DNA from: an uncultured Roseobacter sp.
Lineage (GTDB): Bacteria > Pseudomonadota > Alphaproteobacteria > Rhodobacterales > Rhodobacteraceae
DNA: 64,000 nucleotides
Direction of reading: 5' to 3'
Assembly (NCBI GenBank): GCA_947488305.1
Contig: CANKZM010000002.1
Coordinates: 310,001-374,000, forward strand
Under the pieces are notes generated by a model. The model searched no databases. It saw nothing but the letters and a program-made list of their open reading frames with translations, and was not told where the DNA came from. The position numbers and the translations under genes are program-made. Shown piece by piece: positions 44,126-53,332 of this stretch; the first letter of the stretch is position 1, and each line of letters begins with the position of its first letter.

Positions 44126-46834
44126 ATGACTGATCAGAATGGACTGGCTGACCGCTGCGTGGAAGTATCGCAACTGACGCGGGACGCGCTGGCATGGGTC
44201 AACCACGAGGAAAACGCCGAAACGGTCGGGCCGAAGCACAAGAGCCTGACCAAACTGTTGCGCAAGAGCGCTCGGCGGGCGGAACGTCTGGGCAAATCGG
44301 CCCGCACCAATATGTCGGTCAGTGTCTTTGGGCCAAGCCAGGCGGGAAAATCTTTTCTTGTGTCTGTGCTGGCGCGGCCCAGCGATGGGCGATTGACGGC
44401 TGACTTCAATGGCCCCGGCGGGCAGCTTGATTACATCAGTCAGGTCAACCCGGCAGGCGACGGGGAATCCACGGGGTTGGTCACCCGGTTTACAATGACC
44501 AAAGCGCCAACGCCGGATGGGTATCCAATACAGCTCAATCTGCTGAGCGAGGCGGACATAGCCCGTACCATCATCAATTCGTTCTTTGAGGACGGCGATC
44601 AGTCCGAGGCACCGCCGGAACCGGATGATCTGAAGGCGCATTTTGCCGAACACGCTGGTAAGGCTGGTGGCGGCGAAGTTCCCGGGCTGAGTTTCGAGGA
44701 AATCTACGAAATCGCCGAATATGTCGAAAACACGTTCGGAAAGGTTGCCTATGCGAGCCATCTGCGCGGGTTCTGGGATGAGGCCGCGAGTCTCGCTCCG
44801 CGCATGTCCGTAAAGGATCGCGGTGATTTTCTTTCAATCCTCTGGGGCGGCTATCAGCCACTGACGGATCTGTACGTGAAGCTGTCGAATGCGCTTCAAA
44901 CCATCGACAATGCAGAAGAAATTTATGCGTCGATGGAAGCGTTGCAACCACGCGAAACCTCCATCATTGACGTCAACACGTTGAGCGGTCTTTTCAGACC
45001 AGAAAGCGAAGACCTGTTGTCCGTGCGGACACCGGGCGGGAAAGTGGCGCAGCTTAATCGTGCAGTGGTCTGCGCGCTGGCCGCGGAATTGGTGTTTCCC
45101 ATGGCGGAGCAGCCGTCAGACTTTTTCGCGGAAACGGATCTGCTGGACTTCCCCGGCGCCCGAAATCGCTTTGAATTGCCTTTGGCGAAGACCTTGGAGA
45201 ACCCGGAGGAGGGCGTGACCAACATGCTCTTGCGGGGAAAGGTCGCCTACCTTTTTGATCGCTATGTCGCAAATCAGGAAATCACTTCGATGCTGCTGTG
45301 CGTGCCCGACAGCAACATGGAAACCCTGAGCCTGCCGGGTCTGGTGGAGCAGTGGATTGATCTGACGCATGGGGCAACGCCTGCCGAGCGGGCCAAAAGC
45401 GAATGCATCCTCTTTTTCGTCATGACCAAGTTCGACAAACACCTGATTGATACGGCATCCGGGGCAGAGGTCTATGAACGTTTTGACCGTCGCATGGATG
45501 CATCATTGATCAAGGGGTTTGGTAAAGTCGCGACCTCCTGGGTGCACAAGTGGACGACCTCATCCCCCTTTCAAAACTGTTTCTGGCTCCGAAACCCCTA
45601 CTACCCGATCGAAGCGTTCATCAAATACGAGAACGACCGGGAAGTGGAGATCCTGCCGGACAAGGTCGCTCGGGTTGCAGAACTAAAGGCGGGGTGTCTC
45701 AAAGCTGAGTCGGTTCAGAAACATTTCAAAGATCCGGATCGCGCCTGGGAGGCTGCATTGGGCCTGAACGATGGTGGCGTGAGCTACCTAGTGGATGAGC
45801 TGACCAAGGTCTGCAAACCGGAAAGCAAGATCAGCCAGATCACGGCGCAGATCGACAAGTTGACCAATGATATTCTGGGCGAGTTGCGTGACCTCTACGT
45901 TTCGGATGATATCGAAACGCGGATCGACGAGAAACGGGAGGCAGCGGCACAGATTATCGACTGTCTGGAGTTGACGTTGCAAAGCCATCGGTTTGGGGCA
46001 TTTATCAACGCACTTTGCGTCGATCAGGATGCGATTGAGGATCGGATTTCCCGCGTCCCCAGCTCGATCAGGATCAGTCAGGCCGTTGGCGCGACGATCA
46101 GCGACAGTGGAAGTTCAGCAACTCCTTCGGCGCCTGCGCGTCCGGGAGGCGGCGCGGCGCGACCCTCGCGACCGGGGCGGCCAAATCGCCCAGGCGGGGG
46201 TGCTGCGCCCGCAGCGGCCAATACGGAGACCAATGCTGATCCGGCCGTGCAAAGTGCCAGCCTGATCAGGACAATGACCTCCGAAGAGTTTCAGGCCAAT
46301 ACGGCAATCGATATCTGGATTGAGCATCTTTCCCAGTTGCGCGAGGATACGGACCGGCTTTCTGCCCTAAGTATGACGCCGGAGGCAGCAGCGGAATTGG
46401 TGCGGGAACTTGTGCATGGTTTTCGGCGTATCGAAATCGCTGAGGACATTAAATCTCTATTGAAATCAATAGACTATGGCCTGACCGTTGATAAGCAGGC
46501 TCCACCTGCTGCGATTGTCTGCGCCGAAGCAATCAACCGCTTTGTCTTCACACTGGGCGCCGAAAAAATGTCCGACAAAGATCGGCCTGTGATTGATCTG
46601 GGAGGCGGATCAACGCGCAAGGCCTTTGCGCCGCACACCACGTCGGACACGGCCTCTGACCTGCCGCAAGAACAACGTGCTGCCACAGAAGCCTATTGGA
46701 CGGACTGGGTTTACACCCTCGAAGCACTGTTTGTTGGCAACGCCAAGGACGGGGATACCGGAGAGATCAATATCGAACAGAACATGGCGATCGGGCGCGT
46801 TGTTGGCGGCCTTGAAGGGGCTGAGGCTGCCTAG
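44126..46834 (+). CDS. srfC: SrfC-like dynamin-type GTPase
   Basis: The 902-residue protein has the order of motifs of a dynamin-like GTPase: G1 GPSQAGKS (69-76), G3 LLDFPG (about 337-342) and G4 TKFD (434-437). A long helical region follows (about 540-650), then a glycine/proline/arginine-rich linker (about 672-700, RPGGGAARPSRPGRPNRPGGG) and a C-terminal helical domain. Length and pairing with the SrfB-like gene fit the SrfC / Virul_Fac family. It has no signal and should act at the cytoplasmic face. Gap to the preceding gene is 28 bases. Confidence 0.85.
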   Translation: MTDQNGLADRCVEVSQLTRDALAWVNHEENAETVGPKHKSLTKLLRKSARRAERLGKSARTNMSVSVFGPSQAGKSFLVSVLARPSDGRLTADFNGPGGQLDYISQVNPAGDGESTGLVTRFTMTKAPTPDGYPIQLNLLSEADIARTIINSFFEDGDQSEAPPEPDDLKAHFAEHAGKAGGGEVPGLSFEEIYEIAEYVENTFGKVAYASHLRGFWDEAASLAPRMSVKDRGDFLSILWGGYQPLTDLYVKLSNALQTIDNAEEIYASMEALQPRETSIIDVNTLSGLFRPESEDLLSVRTPGGKVAQLNRAVVCALAAELVFPMAEQPSDFFAETDLLDFPGARNRFELPLAKTLENPEEGVTNMLLRGKVAYLFDRYVANQEITSMLLCVPDSNMETLSLPGLVEQWIDLTHGATPAERAKSECILFFVMTKFDKHLIDTASGAEVYERFDRRMDASLIKGFGKVATSWVHKWTTSSPFQNCFWLRNPYYPIEAFIKYENDREVEILPDKVARVAELKAGCLKAESVQKHFKDPDRAWEAALGLNDGGVSYLVDELTKVCKPESKISQITAQIDKLTNDILGELRDLYVSDDIETRIDEKREAAAQIIDCLELTLQSHRFGAFINALCVDQDAIEDRISRVPSSIRISQAVGATISDSGSSATPSAPARPGGGAARPSRPGRPNRPGGGAAPAAANTETNADPAVQSASLIRTMTSEEFQANTAIDIWIEHLSQLREDTDRLSALSMTPEAAAELVRELVHGFRRIEIAEDIKSLLKSIDYGLTVDKQAPPAAIVCAEAINRFVFTLGAEKMSDKDRPVIDLGGGSTRKAFAPHTTSDTASDLPQEQRAATEAYWTDWVYTLEALFVGNAKDGDTGEINIEQNMAIGRVVGGLEGAEAA

Positions 46835-46860
46835 ATGGGGAATTCAGGAGAGGTAACGAC

Positions 46861-47871
46861 GTGATTTCTATCAGCCCGGATCCCGCACATCCTCGGGGAG
46901 GATATGCGCTATTGACCCTGCCAGACGGTGACCTCGCGGGCGAGACGACGCAAGTTGCTGTCTTTGACAATTACTCCGAACGCTATCTGGGCGAGGCCGG
47001 TTGGCAGCCCGTGAAAGTGCTCTTTGGCCCCTATGATGTCATCCGGGAAGGCGGCCAGGCCCGCTTGGTGATCGGCCCGGAAATCGTGAACCAGATCGAA
47101 GAATATGCAAACGTGAAGCTGTTTGTGGGCACGACTGAGCAGGACGTGAGTTGGCCCGATGACGTCGTGCCAGCTCCAGGTGCGGCCAAAATCGGCGGCA
47201 TTATGGGCACGACGCTCAAAGATGAAGCGCCCAAAGGCACGCTGACGGCCAAGATCCCGGAACCTGAGCCTGTCCCTGAGCCCGTTCAGCCTGAGAATGC
47301 GGTGGAGCCTGCCGCTCCCGCCTCAGCTGAAGGGCCTGCGGGCCCCGAAAAACAGGGCCGCGGGGGCACGCTCATTGGGCTTTTGGTACTCGTTCTCATC
47401 GCCGCCGGTGTCGCCTATTGGTTTCTCGCAATGGATAGTGTGCCCGAACCCGTTGCCGAGCCTGTAGTCGCGCCGGAACCCATCGCCGACGCAGATAACC
47501 CCTGTGGTATCGATGCACTTTCAGCGATTGATGGATTTGCGGCGCAAAGCGATGCGTTGCGGGGATGTGCGGGAAATGCCTCGGCTGATGTGGCGCTTGG
47601 CTTGCTGGAGCGGGCGGCGGCGGCAGGCGAAGCGGACGCGCTATTGCTGTTCGGCACGGTCTATGACGGGCAGGTGAACGCGGATGTCATTGAGGATCAG
47701 ATCGGTCTGACATTCGATGATGTTCCGGCAACTGCGGCAGAATACTATGCGCGTGCAGTTGCTGCCGGGTCTGAAACGGCGGGTGAGCAACTTGCGGCGC
47801 TTTGTGATCGCATGTCGACAATGGACGATACTTTGGCGCAGGGTGCTGTAGCGGACTATTGTGGTAACTAG
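46861..47871 (+). CDS. Single-pass membrane protein with Sel1-like C-terminal tail
   Basis: The 336-residue protein starts with GTG. It has an N-terminal beta-rich cytoplasmic domain (~1-100; LPDGDLAGETTQVAVFDNYS), a proline/glutamate-rich linker (~120-160), a membrane helix (~168-190, LIGLLVLVLIAAGVAYWFLA) and a periplasmic tail with two Sel1/TPR-like helices (VALGLLERAAAAGEADALLLFGTVYDG; AAEYYARAVAAGSETAGEQLAALCD). The topology matches that of the protease and SrfA-like proteins: cytoplasmic domain, one helix, periplasmic domain. It is 26 bases after srfC. Confidence 0.7.
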   Translation: MISISPDPAHPRGGYALLTLPDGDLAGETTQVAVFDNYSERYLGEAGWQPVKVLFGPYDVIREGGQARLVIGPEIVNQIEEYANVKLFVGTTEQDVSWPDDVVPAPGAAKIGGIMGTTLKDEAPKGTLTAKIPEPEPVPEPVQPENAVEPAAPASAEGPAGPEKQGRGGTLIGLLVLVLIAAGVAYWFLAMDSVPEPVAEPVVAPEPIADADNPCGIDALSAIDGFAAQSDALRGCAGNASADVALGLLERAAAAGEADALLLFGTVYDGQVNADVIEDQIGLTFDDVPATAAEYYARAVAAGSETAGEQLAALCDRMSTMDDTLAQGAVADYCGN

Positions 47872-47881
47872 GGGTATGGGA

Positions 47882-49792
47882 ATGCTGTTTCGGAATTTTC
47901 TGGCCATTTGCGCGGCCCTGTCCTTCTGGGCTGTCTCAGTTGCTGCGCAGCCGCTTTTGGTGGATGGCACCAAGACCGTCTTTCAGCGGGTTCTGACGCG
48001 CCCGGCCGCAGTACTATACGACAGCGCAAATGGGCAGGTAAAAGAACAGGTCCCGGCATTTCAGCCATATTACGTTTTCGCGGTTGAAGGGGACTGGAAG
48101 CAAGTCGGCCCCTCCGCGACACGCGCGCCGACGGGGTGGCTCAAAACCGCGCAGTCGGTGGAGTGGAAACAGAATATCGTCGGCGCGTTCACAAATGCGG
48201 CCGGTCGCGAACGTCAGTTGCTATTCGGGTCAGAGGATGAATTGCGCTGGCTTTTGAACCACGAAGCTCTCCCGCAAGTGCAGGAACGCCTGCTGGCTGA
48301 AGCGTCGGCAGGGATTTCCCAAGGCGAAAACGGTGTCGTTTCCGTTGAGCCCGAAGAGTTCGTGAACATTCGCGAAGATCTTTATGTCATGCCGATTCTG
48401 AATTTCGTCGAAGATCTGCATCCCCTGAACTACGAAGACATCTTGTTGATGGAAGTGGCCTCTGTCCCGCTTCAAGCGCAGCAAAACCAGTTGCAAGGCA
48501 ATGCGGATCAGGGGGTGGGCTCCTTTGATGTCGGCATCGTTTTTGTGCTCGATACCACGCAATCCATGGAACCCTATATCGTCCGGACGCAGAAGGTCTT
48601 GAACAACACCGTGCAAAAGATCGCAGGGACCGAAATCGGGAAACTTGTGAACTTTGGTGCGGTCGGCTTTCGCGACAATATCGAGGCTGTGCCGGCGCTT
48701 GAGTATCGCACCCGCATTCTGGCGGATGTGAAACGCCGGGACGATCAAAGCGAGGTCATCAATGCAATTGGCGGCGCGCGTGTGGCTGTCGCCAACTCTC
48801 CCGGGTTCAATGAAGACAGCCTTGCCGGCGTCGAGGACGCCATCGACAAAATTGATTGGGCGCAATCCGCCTCAGGTGATCCGATCGACGCGCGTTATAT
48901 CATTCTGGTAACTGATGCAGGCCCCAAAGACCCGCGTGATCCTAATGCCCGCTCGCAGATTGGTGTGCAGGAATTGCAAGCGGATGCCGAGGGCAAAAAC
49001 ATCGTTACAATGACCTTGCATCTGAAAACCCCGAACGGCGGGCAGGCCAATCATGCCTATGCTGAAACGCAGTATCGGGCGCTTTCCACCTTTGCGGGCC
49101 GGCTATTCTACTTTCCGATCGAAGGCGGGTCTGAAGAAGCCTTTGAAGGGGTGGCGACGCGGCTTGTCACGGCGATCACCGACCATGTGCGCGTGGCGCG
49201 CGGTGAAGGTGCGCTGCTGAGCGCAGACGAAGCGGGAGAGGATCTGGTTGAGCTGGGTCGTGCCATGCGCCTTGCTTATCTTGGAGCGCAGCGCGGCACT
49301 CAGGCGCCGGACGTTATCCGGGGCTGGATCAGCGACAAGGCGGTCGAAGCGCCGCAATCGCTTGCGGTTGAGCCTCGGTTGTTGATCACCAAGAACGAAA
49401 TGGCGACCATGGCTGAACTGCTGGACAATCTCATTCGTCTGGGAGAGCAAAGCCAGGGCGGCGATGATGCGCTGAACTTCTTCACCGAAGTGCGGGGAGT
49501 CATCGCGGATATGGCGACCAACCCGGACCGGCGTTTGAACACTGAAGCGGATACCCTGGGGGGCGCGCTGGAATACCTGGAGCAATTGCCCTATCGGAGC
49601 CAACTTTTGCAGATGACCGAAGATCGCTGGGCGCAAAGCGCGATGCTGCGGCGGTCGATCATCGACGGGATGCGCCAGAAACTTACGCAATACCGCAAAT
49701 GGCTCTTTGACCCGCAGGTCTGGACGGCATTGCATGATAACGCGACAGACGGGGAGCTTGTCTTTGCCATGCCCTTCGACGTGCTCCCCTGA
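47882..49792 (+). CDS. Secreted von Willebrand factor A-domain protein
   Basis: The ~636-residue protein has a signal peptide (MLFRNFLAICAALSFWAVSVAA), an SH3-like N-terminal region (VLTRPAAVLYDSANGQVKEQVPAFQPYYVFAVEGDWKQVG), and a vWA domain beginning FDVGIVFVLDTTQSM with the MIDAS residues D224-x-T-x-S and the later TDAG block. A helical C-terminal region follows. It should bind a divalent metal and mediate protein contacts in the periplasm. An in-frame ATG at 47876 is also possible; I prefer 47882 because of the AGGGG just upstream. Confidence 0.82.
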   Translation: MLFRNFLAICAALSFWAVSVAAQPLLVDGTKTVFQRVLTRPAAVLYDSANGQVKEQVPAFQPYYVFAVEGDWKQVGPSATRAPTGWLKTAQSVEWKQNIVGAFTNAAGRERQLLFGSEDELRWLLNHEALPQVQERLLAEASAGISQGENGVVSVEPEEFVNIREDLYVMPILNFVEDLHPLNYEDILLMEVASVPLQAQQNQLQGNADQGVGSFDVGIVFVLDTTQSMEPYIVRTQKVLNNTVQKIAGTEIGKLVNFGAVGFRDNIEAVPALEYRTRILADVKRRDDQSEVINAIGGARVAVANSPGFNEDSLAGVEDAIDKIDWAQSASGDPIDARYIILVTDAGPKDPRDPNARSQIGVQELQADAEGKNIVTMTLHLKTPNGGQANHAYAETQYRALSTFAGRLFYFPIEGGSEEAFEGVATRLVTAITDHVRVARGEGALLSADEAGEDLVELGRAMRLAYLGAQRGTQAPDVIRGWISDKAVEAPQSLAVEPRLLITKNEMATMAELLDNLIRLGEQSQGGDDALNFFTEVRGVIADMATNPDRRLNTEADTLGGALEYLEQLPYRSQLLQMTEDRWAQSAMLRRSIIDGMRQKLTQYRKWLFDPQVWTALHDNATDGELVFAMPFDVLP

Positions 49793-49801
49793 GGCGCGGG
49801 A

Positions 49802-50584
49802 ATGGCGTACCGCCTTGAGATCGAAGACCTGTCCGTCACCTTAGGCGATGCCGAAAGGCGCTTCTGCCTCAAGACAGGGACATGGTCGATCTCGGCCGGT
49901 GAGGTCATTGGGCTGACCGGACCATCGGGGTCGGGTAAGACCTTGTTGCTGGAACTTCTGGGAATGTTGCGCGCGCCGGAAGCCGGGCAATATCGTGCCG
50001 TGCCAGTCGAGAATAAGAACAGCTCACCGCAGGATTTTGCCACTTATTGGAACGCTCCAGATGCCATGACGCTTTGCGCGGAGGCACGAGCAAAGTTCTT
50101 TGGTTTTGTGCCACAGGCAGGCGGACTGTTGCCGTTTCTGACCGTCGCCGAGAATGTTGAGATCAGCCAAAAAATTTCAGGTCGGGAGGATACCGCTTGG
50201 CTCAAAGCCTTGTTGGGTGAACTGGGGCTTGAGGGCATTGCCCATCTGCGGCCCGCAGCGCTGTCTATTGGTCAAAGGCAGCGCGTCGCCATCGCACGCG
50301 CATTGGCACATCGCCCCTTCTGCTTGATTGCGGATGAACCGACCGCGGCGCTCGATCCGGAGAACGCGCATGTCGCCATGTCCTTGCTGATTGATGCCGC
50401 CCAGGCGGGTGGCGCCGCGACATTGCTGTCCAGTCATGACTATCCAACACTCGCTCAGTTCCCAATGCGTCGTATGGGGCTGACGATAACGTCACCTGCA
50501 TCGGACCCCAATGTTGTCAGCACGCTGATACCGCTCGAAGCTCAGGCGGGAGAAAACCCGCTGGATGTCGAGGTTCCGGCCTGA
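49802..50584 (+). CDS. ABC transporter ATPase, LolD/MacB type
   Basis: The 260-residue ATPase has Walker A GPSGSGKT (from residue 40), signature LSIGQ (154-158), Walker B LIADEP and an H-loop in LSSHD. The short length and next gene resemble LolD-LolCE/MacB-type mechanotransmission transporters, which act on periplasmic substrates rather than move them through the membrane. It starts nine bases after the vWA stop. An ATPase and permease with no binding protein, but with vWA and SUMF1 partners, suggests a complex-specific role. Confidence 0.85.
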   Translation: MAYRLEIEDLSVTLGDAERRFCLKTGTWSISAGEVIGLTGPSGSGKTLLLELLGMLRAPEAGQYRAVPVENKNSSPQDFATYWNAPDAMTLCAEARAKFFGFVPQAGGLLPFLTVAENVEISQKISGREDTAWLKALLGELGLEGIAHLRPAALSIGQRQRVAIARALAHRPFCLIADEPTAALDPENAHVAMSLLIDAAQAGGAATLLSSHDYPTLAQFPMRRMGLTITSPASDPNVVSTLIPLEAQAGENPLDVEVPA

Positions 50585-51780
50585 TGTTGATACTGCGGCT
50601 TGCATTGAAAGATCTCTTTTTCCAGAAGGTTCATTTGATCTGCAACATTGCGGTGCTTGCGGGTGTGCTTGTCCCGCTGCTTGTCCTCTTTGGTGTCAAG
50701 AATGGAGTCTACAACGCATTGATTGGCGAGTTGCTGAGCAACCCGCGCAGCGTACAAATCGACACGGTCGGAAACTCGGATTTCAGCAAAGCGGATGCCG
50801 AAACAGTGCGGGGCTGGGAAGAATCCGTTTTTGTAACGCTCAAGACGCGGAGCCTTTTTGACTATGTGAACGTGCGTCTGGATGGTGGGCGCCAGAAACG
50901 GGACGCTGTTCTTGTTCCGAGCGGGGCAGGGGACCCGAACCTGCCTGACGGCGTGTCGTTGGGCGACGGACAAGCGGTTGTTTCAGCCCAACTAGCCAAT
51001 CAGTTGGAGATTTCGGTCGGAGATCGGATTGATGTGATCACTCAGGCCGAAGACCGGCCACGCCAATTGCGCATCCAGCTTGATGTGACAGCGGTCTTGC
51101 CAGCGCGGGCCATCTCCGGCAGGGCCATTTTGGCACAATTGGATGTCCTTGATCTGGTGGAAGCCTTCTATGACGCCTACGCTTTACCGGATCATGGTAT
51201 CACCCAAGGCAAACCCCTTTCCGACCGGGCGCCGATATTCGAAGGCATGCGTGTTTATGCCAAACGCCTCGAAGACCTGGCGCCGTTGCAAAACCGGCTG
51301 GAGACGGAATTCGGCATCAGCACCGAAGCCCGCACTGCGGAGGTTCAACGGGTGCTAAGTCTTGGTCGGAACCTCAACCTTGCATTGGTTCTGACCGCCT
51401 CTGTTGCAGGGCTGGGTCTGGCAGCCGCACTTGTTTTCGGTTTCTGGGGGGAAGTGCAGCGCAAGCGACAGGTTTTGGCGTCACTTGCGCTCATGGGGTT
51501 GGGGGGCCAACGGCTCTGGCTCTTTCCGCTCATACAGGCGCTGGTTTCGGCCGGGTTGGCCTTGGTCGTGTCCTTCATTCTTCTTGGGGGGGCTGCCCTG
51601 ATCGTGGAGCAGATGTTCGACACCGGGCTGTCAGAAGGCGGGCTGCTGCAGATCACGCCGGGTCAGGCTTTCAGCATTATTTTGTTTGTCGCGATCTTTG
51701 TGGTGACCTCGTCGCTCTTTGCGGCGCGCGCGGCCCTTCGCATAGAGCCCGCAACCGTTCTGCGAGAGGGGGCCACGTGA
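50584..51780 (+). CDS. ABC transporter permease, FtsX/MacB type
   Basis: The 398-residue permease has one N-terminal helix (~20-43, NIAVLAGVLVPLLVLFGVK), a large periplasmic domain (~45-270) and three C-terminal helices (~275-300, ~318-345, ~362-385), the FtsX/MacB topology. It overlaps the ATPase stop by one base and ends overlapping the next start. The likely role is to couple ATP hydrolysis to a periplasmic partner. Confidence 0.83.
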   Translation: MLILRLALKDLFFQKVHLICNIAVLAGVLVPLLVLFGVKNGVYNALIGELLSNPRSVQIDTVGNSDFSKADAETVRGWEESVFVTLKTRSLFDYVNVRLDGGRQKRDAVLVPSGAGDPNLPDGVSLGDGQAVVSAQLANQLEISVGDRIDVITQAEDRPRQLRIQLDVTAVLPARAISGRAILAQLDVLDLVEAFYDAYALPDHGITQGKPLSDRAPIFEGMRVYAKRLEDLAPLQNRLETEFGISTEARTAEVQRVLSLGRNLNLALVLTASVAGLGLAAALVFGFWGEVQRKRQVLASLALMGLGGQRLWLFPLIQALVSAGLALVVSFILLGGAALIVEQMFDTGLSEGGLLQITPGQAFSIILFVAIFVVTSSLFAARAALRIEPATVLREGAT

Positions 51781-53327
51781 GACATTTGCTTCTTTGCGCA
51801 ATACTTGCGACGGCGGGTGCTGCCAGTGGCCAGGAAACGGCAACCCCGTGGGACAATGAATTGATCGACCCCGCCGGTGATGCGGACCTGATCCTGCCAC
51901 TGCCATGTGGTGGGGGCATGGCGTTTCAGCGCGTCGCCGTGCCCGTGGATGTGACAGACCCGATTGATGATCGGCCCTTTCGCATGGGGCAGTCGGCAGA
52001 AAACACGGGCTACTCAGACTACCTGACGCCTGCCTTTTTGCGCGGCGCTTTCTCCACCGATGAAGGGTCCCATTACTACATCGCCCGCTATGAGATGAAC
52101 GTCGCACAATTTCGCGCCCTGACAGGTGACTGTGACGCGCCGTTTACCCGCAAAGATCGGTTCGCGGCGGGCGATCTCAGCTGGTTTGATGCGGTGGAAT
52201 TGACCCGTGTCATGACCGAATGGCTGATGAAGAACGCAGTGGACAGTCTTCCGAGGCAAGGCGCGCGAACTGGTTTTGTCAGACTACCAACCGAGGTGGA
52301 ATGGGAATACGCAGCCCGTGGTGGCGCCCGGATTGATCCCACGCTTTTTCCCGGCAGACGCTTTTTCGAAGACGGCGATCTGGCTGACTACGCCCATTTT
52401 CAGGCCGCGGGTCAGGGGCGCGGGAAACTCCGCCCGGTTGGGTTGCGCGCTCCGAATCCGGTTGGATTATACGACGTCTATGGCAATGCCGAAGAGCTGA
52501 TGCTGGAACCTTTCAGGCTGAACGCTGTGGGCCGGTCACATGGGCAGGCGGGCGGTGTGGTGACGCGGGGCGGCTCAATCGACACGAGCGCGGAGGACAT
52601 CTATACAGCTGCACGCCGCGAGTACCCGATGTTCAGTCCCAGAACCAATGCGGCACTTCGCGGCGGCTTCTTTGGGCTGCGCCCGGTGATTGGGTCTCAT
52701 ATTGTGACGGATGCGGATTACGATTCCATCCGCGACAGTTGGCTCGCCCGTGTAGAAACGGATGAAGCGTCTCAAAGTGCCGAGCCTCTGACGGCGCTTG
52801 CTGCTCTATTGGAGAGTGAAATTGATCCTCGTCGCAAGCAGGCGCTGACGGATCTGCAATTGAATTTCCGGGTCGCGCGCGAGGCCGCCGTAAGCTCGAC
52901 ACGTCAGGCCGCGAAATCAACACTGATAAGTGGCGCGGCCTTTGTCGAGACATTGATCGAGGATACACGCGCGATCCAGCAGTTGGACCTGCGGATACGT
53001 TCCTTGCGAGACCGGGCGCGGGTCGCGGCGGGTGATCAACGCAAACAGCTTATGACAGCCTTCCGAGGCAGTCTGGAGCGCTTGGGTCAGCTGCGGGCGG
53101 GGCAGGCGACCTATTTACTCTCCTATCGCGCTGCCTTGGAGACACTTACGAACGACGTGGATGGCAAGCTCCTCGACAGTGCCTACCAAACACTGTCGCA
53201 GGATTTGATAGAGGCAGATCAGGTTCAATTTCTCGAAATGTTACGGTTGTTCTGGCGGGATCTGGAGATGTACCGCGACCAGCCTGACATGGGTCAGCAA
53301 GAGTTGCTGCGACTGGCAGTGCGGTAA
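51777..53327 (+). CDS. Secreted SUMF1/formylglycine-generating-enzyme-fold protein, probably non-catalytic
   Basis: The 516-residue protein has a signal peptide (MRHLLLCAILATAGAASGQ) and a SUMF1-fold domain (~60-305): YYIARYEMNVAQFRALTGD, LPTEVEWEYAARGGA, GLYDVYGNAEELMLE, TRGGSIDTSAED and GGFFGLRPV. Active formylglycine enzymes need a cysteine pair near the end of the fold; the matching stretch YTAARREYP has none, so binding rather than catalysis is likely. The C-terminal ~190 residues are helical (LIEDTRAIQQLDLRIRSLRDRARVAAGD). GTG start overlaps the permease stop. It is the last gene of the forward operon. Confidence 0.8.
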   Translation: MRHLLLCAILATAGAASGQETATPWDNELIDPAGDADLILPLPCGGGMAFQRVAVPVDVTDPIDDRPFRMGQSAENTGYSDYLTPAFLRGAFSTDEGSHYYIARYEMNVAQFRALTGDCDAPFTRKDRFAAGDLSWFDAVELTRVMTEWLMKNAVDSLPRQGARTGFVRLPTEVEWEYAARGGARIDPTLFPGRRFFEDGDLADYAHFQAAGQGRGKLRPVGLRAPNPVGLYDVYGNAEELMLEPFRLNAVGRSHGQAGGVVTRGGSIDTSAEDIYTAARREYPMFSPRTNAALRGGFFGLRPVIGSHIVTDADYDSIRDSWLARVETDEASQSAEPLTALAALLESEIDPRRKQALTDLQLNFRVAREAAVSSTRQAAKSTLISGAAFVETLIEDTRAIQQLDLRIRSLRDRARVAAGDQRKQLMTAFRGSLERLGQLRAGQATYLLSYRAALETLTNDVDGKLLDSAYQTLSQDLIEADQVQFLEMLRLFWRDLEMYRDQPDMGQQELLRLAVR

Positions 53328-53332
53328 CTCCT

